Assembly (NCBI GenBank): GCA_037178975.1
Contig: JASJZH010000001.1
Coordinates: forward strand, 3,844,001-3,908,000
Reading direction: 5' to 3'
DNA length: 64,000 nt
Source: Oscheius tipulae
Lineage: Eukaryota > Nematoda > Chromadorea > Rhabditida > Rhabditidae
Positions within the stretch are counted from its first letter, which is position 1. Every line of letters starts with the position of its first letter. Of this stretch, positions 56,521 to 64,000 are shown one piece after another. The position numbers and the translations under genes were made by a program. The notes beneath the pieces are model-generated. The model did no database searches. It was not told the origin of the DNA and was given only the letters and a program-made list of their open reading frames with translations.

Positions 56521-59500
56521 CGCAAAGCGTATGGCTTGAGATGCACACTGTATCTTTAGATTTCTTCCGATACCTGACCCTAGCCTCATACCCTTCGGAA
56601 TAGTGCCCGATCAAAGAAGAGAGTTCACGGAGAGCCTAATTTCTCTTCCCACCCTCGCCGCGTTCTCTGGCGCTCACTTGACATCCGTGTTTTTGAAACT
56701 CTACACATGTGTCAAGCTGCTGACCAGACCGTCACTCTCTCCAATTAACAGCCGTCAGCATCTTTTCCCAAGTTTCTTGACGTCACCAGCGTGAGAATAT
56801 TTGTGTGAGTGTGTGCTCTGTTCGACCCCTGACATGCAAGAGAGTAGGAGGGAAAGATGAGTCTCGACCAATTAGACTTCCATTATTATCTGAGACATAG
56901 TACTCTCGCGCTTTTCAGAAAAGGAAGGTGGGCGCTGCCTCTCATTTATAGCTATTGTAAGCCTTTTTGAGAAAGGGCGCTGTCTGCAGGCGTCTAATTG
57001 AGAAGGGACTGAAGGTTCTTTCGATTAAACAGTCTCTTTTGTGACATCCAAGTTCGCTGTTCTACAACGCGAACAAATTCGGAGAAGACGCTCAAACAGC
57101 TGGTAGGAGCAGTGCAAGTCGACCGGCGAAGAGGGGAAAACTCTATTACTCCAGTTGATTACAGTATGCCCGCGATGACGAGAACGTCTTTATCTTAGAC
57201 AGCGTCTGTCAGAATAACTCAACGTTATACAGAACTATTGAAATAAATGCTGATTGCTCTTTGCAGTGGCAACCCCGACACATTTCGACCTTCAACAATT
57301 TCAGGCCTAATCCTGTTATCTTCTTTCTTCTCTACCATAATCCTATCGCGTGACAGAACCGCCGATCCACTGACTCTTTTTGAGAAAAAGTGCAAGTTAG
57401 AATTTGCATAATCTGCAACCTCCCAGCTCTGCAACTTTAGTGTGATCTTCGAGTGAAAATTCTATTAGTCGACGTGGTTAATTGTTTATGGCTGCTTCTA
57501 AAGGTCGTCTGCATTGAACTGTAACCAGGTAACCTTCGAGCAGTTTGTTCGATGGTAATGAACCAAGTGGTTCATTAATTACGAGGAAGCAAATATAAGT
57601 GGGAGCAGGAGGTGATGTGAAGTTTGTTTGGAAAATATATGATGTCAACGGTCAGTGCGTTCTTTGCAGAGAGCGGAAATTTGATTTGAACGGTGAAATT
57701 GTAACGCTGACAGGCATTAGGAAATAACTGAATTCGTAGTAGAGAAAGTATAGAAGTCTGGGCAAACAATGGAAATGAGCTTGTCGGAGAAAATTGTACA
57801 AACAGATCGGGGTCAGATCTTAAAGTAACGTCAGATTTTCAGAAGTCAAAAAAGGGTGTGAGAGGAGGTGAAGCATGAAATGGTCAATGATTATGTGTAA
57901 AATGGACACTGAATGTTCTCTACCCAGGTTGTATGTGGCCAGAAAGGTGCGTCAAGAAATTAAGACGAGTGCGATGGCACGGACCCGCGCCCGTACAACG
58001 CCGGCACGACGGGCGGATTACACCTCTCTTGAAGGAGACAACACAAAAAGATGCTGTTTTTACGTCTCTCTCGCTTGGGCCGAAAACATTTGCACTCTTT
58101 TCGATTCACTTGCAAGTTTCCTCGACACCTCGAGGCAGACCCAGCTGACACCTCGGAGCGTCATGCTTACACTGAGATCCGGATCCCTGTAAGTTTTGAT
58201 CTATCACAAAGTATCAGAACTCAGACCTTCTGGGATTAAAACACAGTCTCCTGACAGTCAATCAAAGGTTCAGTTTTGCAGAAACATGGACTGTGTTCCC
58301 AATTTTCTCTATTAACAGAAATGAACGTTAGGCGGTGACTTATAGGTTAGATTACACCATAGTTTAAAGTTTGATTACTGCAAAAGGGACTACATTATGA
58401 CGGGGGAGAAAGTGGAAACATTATGTATTTCGAGGTGGTAGCAACTGTAAAATGTTGATTATCCTAAAAACTAACAAGGAAGGCTTATCAGCCAGCAGGA
58501 TGTGGTTATTCATCAACGATCGGATCGCGATAAAGTGACAGTTCGGCCGGTTATAGCCATACCATATTCTAACCCGCAAAATATAATCGAACCGGAGGAT
58601 CCGATCTTTCCACCAGAGCTCTTTCTAAGGCTAAATTCGACCTTATGCCCTCTTTCTCTCTCTCTACGTGAGGATTATAAAAATTATGTGTACTTTCAAG
58701 CAGAGACATTCGAATTAGCCGATTTCGGGAAAAGGTCAGGTTCAAGAGATTATTCAAACCTTGGCGTTTTTTGAAAGGAAGCCTGAGCACCGTCATCTGT
58801 TTTGACCACACTGAACTTCAATCAACATTTGAGAAATATCCGTGTTCAGAATGTGTTACAATTATTGGAATGGGTCGGGAGAGCAAAGATTCTGAATGCG
58901 TCTTTCCCCCGGGCGTGGTTTCCTGTCACACTGGAAATCGACCGGAAGAGATCGATCTGACCTGGAGTCAAAAAAGTGTGAGTCAACCTGGAGGGATCAT
59001 TCGGTTACACTCCAGACGTGATTCAGACATTCAGACGGTTTACAATGAGAAACAGCTGCCCGGACAGGTAAATCAGATTGACCGAAACTATGAAAGCTTT
59101 GAGACAAAGATTAAGAACTAGAAGAATGTGTTGGTCAGAAGCCTACGTAGGCAAAGGTCGCAGCCCCGGTTGACCTTTCTGCCCCCGAAATCAGTCGATC
59201 CTATCTTCTTTTGCAGCAGGGGCCACTTGAATTCATAAATTTAGAATCTCGAACTTCTCAAAGTTTCTCTGATTAACTCGGAATAGTTTAGAGAGATTAC
59301 TGTAGCTCAAAACAACTGACGAAACGAGTCAACGAGTCAGCTTTATCATTTCACTTTTCTTTCTAAGTTGAGTCTGGGGGGCATGTGTTTTCAGTAAATC
59401 TGTACCCCGTGGTCAACACAACGGTTCCGTGCAAGTGATAAGTTTTTAGACTGTTTTCGAATTACAGAAACGAGAAGGAAGGGGTGGGATCTATGAACCG

Positions 59501-62500
59501 ATGCAGAAAAGAATTTGGGTAATGCTATGACCAAATTTTTCTATAAAAAAATAACTCGAGCCTTGTACAACTCTTGAGAGGCAGATTGTTAAAAAGGAAA
59601 CGGATAGGAACCACCTGGAAAAATGGCAGCCTTATCCCAGAAACTTCATCTTCGTCAGAAAGACTTATTTCGTTTTTTAAAAAGAGAGCGTTTTCTAGCG
59701 ATAAGAACTAGATGAACTCAAAACATCGAAGTAAATAGAAAGAGAGACAAATAGTAAAAACAAGACTAGAACACAGGACAAGGACTTCCTCGGGTAGAAA
59801 AATTGTCAAAAAGTTGTCAAAGAAAGAACTAATCAACATGGCTGTAGATAACCTTGGTCGATCTCTCGAGTAGAGAGAGAGTGTTGATCAAAGGAAGAGG
59901 GGAAGCAGAAGAACCATGTGGTCTTCTCGATTTGATACTTAGACACGAAAATATTTACAAGAAGTCTGTCAAGGGTGCGGTTAGGCTACACTCGATGTGT
60001 GATTAAGGCTAAGCTTTGGTACTATCAAAAAGGGACGTTTCCCGTTGGTCAAAGAGCGCAAAGAACTTTGTCCAAAAACTTGGTAATCAGAAAACCTTTT
60101 GGAATCAGCCCATACTTGAGAGTAGTAAACAAGGTGGATGAGAGTGTAAAATCGGAACTAGGGAACGTGGAATATGGACAGAAGTCGAGGGACCCGAGAG
60201 TAATTTTTGAAGTTCGATTTACAGTATAGCTGGCACTCAATCCAACAAAACAAGATTACTACTGTTTTGACCAATGATACTGTTTTTGTTTTGTCTACAA
60301 TTCTTCCGAAATCGTACTTCTGTTTTCTTACTGGCAGAGGGCTAACTTACCTTTTGATACTTGACCATCAAAGCTTCATTTACCTACATGTCTTAATAAA
60401 CATTATCAAATTTGTTGAATCCTCGGGAACGCTCAAAAGCCAATAAAGATTCTTCTATAATTACTTGCAACAGAAAATATAGTAGTTACTGTATTCAATA
60501 GACTCTGTACCTAATAACAGTTTTTTGAAACAAAATTCTGTTATTCACATATCTGGAATTCAAAACAGTATACCTACTAGGAATTTATTAGACTACTAGG
60601 CAAAGTCGTCCCAATATCTCACAGACTGACTTCTGGACCCAAAAAACGTTGACCTATTCTTGGAACCTTGTCCTTACAAATAGAATTAGGGCATCTGATT
60701 GACAGTTCTGATAGTTAGTGGCCTAATGGGAAGAACGTAGATTGCTGACGTCTGCTTTTGTCATCTTCTTGCAACAAGTTCAATCTTCGAGTCCTAAGTT
60801 GCACCCAGGAGCTGCTCTGACGTAATTTAACCGCCTTGTACTTGAAGCTTCCCCATCTTGCGAATGACATTTCCGACAGAGGAGCCTGGTCGTTCTCATC
60901 CCAATTATAAGCTTCCCTATCTAACAACGGCGATCCAAAATGGACAAGACGTCACGTAATTTGCATACTTCTAGGGACTGACAAGAGCAAATCAAAATAT
61001 CTGGAAGAAAGGGAGGGTGGGTCGAAGGAGAAAACCCTGCAAAAGGAAGAATTCTTATCTTTGTTCGAGAGGTTAGGCGTGCCGGGCTTTGTGATTTCGT
61101 ATGACAAAGTTAAAAAAAAATTGATAAGAATATCCAGCGAACAAGGATCAAGTGTGGACGGAACTCGAGAATCTATTTTTGTAAGAGGTTGTAAGAGGCA
61201 AGTTTGGAAGTTTTCGTCTGCTTTCCTCAATTTCACAGACTACAGTACACCTCAAGGTGCAAGGAGCAAAAAAGGAGTCAAATTGACATAGATTTATCGT
61301 CTATTTTGCCTTATCACATAGCAACTTGCTTTGAAAGCAAGAGCGACTTGCTGTCTTTGCAGAAATTTTTCCTTTTCTCTGATAAGATCCGACATGAAAA
61401 CCTTTTTTCTGACGAAGTATGTTGGTAAGGGCTGAGAAGAGAGAAGAAAATCGACAACGTATTGCTAGTGGTGATGACTGTGAAACCAGTCCTGTACCCT
61501 ACACACCAAATGTGAAACGAACAGTAGCTGGAGGGACTGGGAGAAGGCGCGAGAAGCAGGCGGTCAGCGTGTGTTTACGCAGAAGAAGCTCTGTTACAGT
61601 AGAAAGAACGACTAATAAACCATTCGGCCGGGTAGTTCCTGGTACGAGAAGAATTACAATTCAACTAGAAGTTTTCCATCGTTTTTTTGCGAAATGTGTT
61701 CGCAGTCGGGGCCAAGAAGATTAGCAATAGATGCAGTCAACCGACAGACTGGGTAGTGTTTTAAACTTGTCATACATAACTTTCTTTCCAAGTTCTTTCT
61801 TGATTCACAATGGATAACTCTAGAAAAATTGTAGCTTTCGATTTATCCTACAGTATTATAAACTAAGATGAACCTTATGTTCAAAACGCACAAGACATAC
61901 TTTCTGCCAAAGGACCAAAAAAACAGTCACAGATAACGCTAGGTCTTTTCCTTAGCTTGTAAAAATGTTCCTTCCGATTGTTTGGACCTTACCGATTGAA
62001 GAACTCAAAAGAGCAAAGTAACAGGTCCTACTGTCTCCGCACTTTTGTCAACTTGTTTATTACGGGGGCACGAGAGTCACACCTTAGAATTTATGGGCTC
62101 GAAATTGCGAAATAACAACGTCTTAGTGATCAGTGGAAATCCAAAAATGGACGTTTAAACTTGATCTTTAAAGCCCCGCCACATACCGGTTCATTCCTAT
62201 CAACTTGCAGTTTTGAGAAGAGGTGATAAGCAAGTTTAGGTGGAAACATGGAGAAGGGGACAATTTTAGAAGTGGGGAAAATAGTGACTTTCTGAAGACT
62301 GAATTTAGAACTCACGGACCATTTTTAGACGTCTTTTTGGCTTAAAGATTTGTTCCATTCCTGAATGGGGCAAGTCGTACCAGTACCATTCACCAACCAT
62401 TGCAGTACGCAAAGCTGTACAACGAACTCTCCTCCAGACATTCGGAAAGACATTCTTCCAGAGATTGCTTCTTCGAGACACGAATAGCTTCAGAGGAATT

Positions 62501-62987
62501 CTGCCAGGGAGACGGAGGAGCATCGAAACCAGAGAAAGAAGGCCGAGGCGGAGAGAAGGCAACGCTATCACAGGATCAACAAGGCTCGAAGTATCGGAGG
62601 TTCAGCTTCTATTTGGACTTACAAACTTATAGAAGCAGCTCAATGAGGTGAGCGGAAGATTGAGTTTGGCTACCGTTTTCTTAAAGTGTATTTATAATCT
62701 GACTGTCTCTTTCAAAAAGCCAAGTGCTTATAACATAATCTCGGTAGGAAACAAAAACTGTCTTGGAGCCATGAACGACGTTGCCGGACTTGCACGTTCT
62801 GACAGTCAATAAAGTTGTGAAAGTCAGCAAAGTAGGCTCTGTCTGACAAGAACAAAAGGGGTTTTAATGAGTTAGTCGTGATAAGTTTCGAAGCTGTTCC
62901 TTTGTTCGCTCAGCTAATTAACGGTAGAGAAATTGCAAGCCTTCCTTGGGAAATCCCCATTCAAATCTGTTCTAAATGACCAAAAAT
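56521..62987. other. Gene-poor stretch with a few exon-like frames
   Basis: No family recognised. Two frames could be exons of unknown genes: 58771-59067 (+), which ends at a GTAAAT donor after LPGQ, and about 62400-62646 (+), which ends at a GTGAGC donor. In another frame the latter also reads a basic AEAERRQRYHRINKA stretch. Neither has a convincing partner exon in the window. Confidence 0.3.
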
Positions 62988-63171
62988 CTGTGTGTGTGTG
63001 TCGGAAGCCCTAATTGGCAATTTGTCAGTTACTTTATGATAGCAGTTACTCTTTGCAAGTCAAGCCAAATCGAGTCAGTTTGGGAGATGTGTCTCTAGGA
63101 GAACGTTGCTCCTGTCACGGTAGCTTAACTGGAATATGGTCTTGCTGTCACGGGGCATCAGCCAAACTTGT
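62988..63171 (+). repeat. Dispersed repeat family A, copy 3
   Basis: Same orientation as 47221-47406. Includes CTAATTGGCAATTTGTCA, CAGTTACTCTTTGCAAGTCAAG, GCTCCTGTCACGGTAGCT and GGGGCATCAGCCAAACTTGT. Confidence 0.7.
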
Positions 63172-64000
63172 CTTCATAATTTCAGAGATCTCTCTTCACT
63201 TTTTATACTTCTGTCGGCCTCCTAGTCCAAAATCTTCTCTCTGTCCTCTTTGTTTTCGCGGTATGACTTTGACCCTTAAATATTTTCTCACGTTTTTAGA
63301 CAGAGATTGTGACTGTACAACGGACACGTATGACAGTCTATTAAAAGAGCTCCTTACGCTCATTCCTACTTAAATTAGACGCGAAGAGTCTAGACAAACT
63401 CTAGTACAACATGACTTTCACGTGTGTTTTGGTGTCGCCACAAAAAGGTCTCTGGTCAGCTGTTGTTCTGTCCTTTCTAATTTTGAAAAACACTGCGTCA
63501 GTGTGTTTGCAAGGCTCTCAAATTCTATCGCGATAATCCCAGTTTCACGTGTGTGTAGGAGGCTAATTTGAGCCGCGGGAGCTAAATTTCGCGAGGCTCT
63601 CGCTCTGGGTAGAGATGACGCAACCGGATGAGAATAATTGGGGGACACAAAAAGACGAGTAAGCACTCTTTCTTGGAGGGACCAACGGAGTTTACTTAAG
63701 TACAAAGCAGGGTTTCAGATAATGTTTGAAGCTATGATTCGCTGTACAAATGCTTTCGCGAATCCCATTCTCAATGAGATTGTCTCGTCTTGTCATCAAA
63801 GGGGGCCTGTACCAGTAGTCCAATCCCATGAATTGAATCCTCTTCCTCCTTCTGCTGCCTGCTCTGAGCTCAAAGCTTCTGAACAGCACAGCAAAGCATA
63901 TTTCGATCAAGCCCCTATCCCATCTTCTCGGTCTTCAAGGTCATTGCCAGTCCGCGCCAGAACAATGTGAATTTCGTCCCTACCACTGCTTCCAAGGTAT
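63172..64000. other. Right flank
   Basis: No gene recognised. Open frames at 63418-63705 (-) and 63638-63970 (+) overlap and carry no known motif. Confidence 0.35.

Noticed and set aside
1-64000. CRISPR arrays, bacterial operons, prophage or virus genes
   Set aside because: The window has spliced eukaryotic genes throughout. No regular spaced repeats and no viral or bacterial gene families were seen.

Overview
The window looks like nuclear DNA of a nematode. The signs are introns of mostly 35-60 bases with GT starts and T-rich TTTTCAG/TTTAG ends, AATAAA poly(A) signals, several coding starts placed 1-35 bases after an isolated splice acceptor (the pattern left by spliced-leader trans-splicing), and a secreted protein with a DB module, a cysteine-rich family typical of nematodes. 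The species cannot be named from sequence alone. Gene models were built by hand from reading frame, splice signals and family similarity; internal exons are more reliable than first exons.

Layout. 0.6-10.7 kb: three + strand genes packed with gaps of about 250 and 210 bases: an NSUN2-type RNA cytosine methyltransferase, a HERC3/4-type RCC1-HECT ubiquitin ligase with one 1.95 kb intron, and an NME6-type nucleoside diphosphate kinase. 11.1-14.1 kb: a Grainyhead transcription factor on the - strand, first exon not found. 17.0-18.9 kb: an RZ-like RGS protein (-). 20.6-22.0 kb: a long foldback element. 24.9-26.6 kb: an Eyes absent homologue (+) whose catalytic aspartates are replaced. 27.5-28.7 kb: a secreted DB-module protein (-). 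29.16 kb: tRNA-Lys(UUU) (-). 29.2-36.5 kb: a gene-poor stretch. 36.5-42.9 kb: three close - strand genes in transcription order: a Cid1/GLD-2-like nucleotidyltransferase, an ASPSCR1/TUG-like UBX protein, and a Cys-loop ligand-gated channel subunit. 43.4-44.8 kb: an inverted-repeat element carrying a broken FLYWCH-like zinc-finger coding region. 45.0-45.7 kb: a small single-pass membrane protein. 51.7-52.9 kb: a rhodopsin-class seven-transmembrane receptor (-). 53-64 kb: gene-poor, with dispersed repeats.

The two compact runs (NSUN2-HERC-NME6 and nucleotidyltransferase-TUG-channel) are candidate operons, since downstream genes follow a poly(A)-like signal and an isolated acceptor. RNA modification and RNA tailing, ubiquitin/p97-related functions and receptors are mixed, so there is no single pathway. 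The most unusual single gene is the Eya homologue, which appears to keep the Eya fold while losing its phosphatase motifs.
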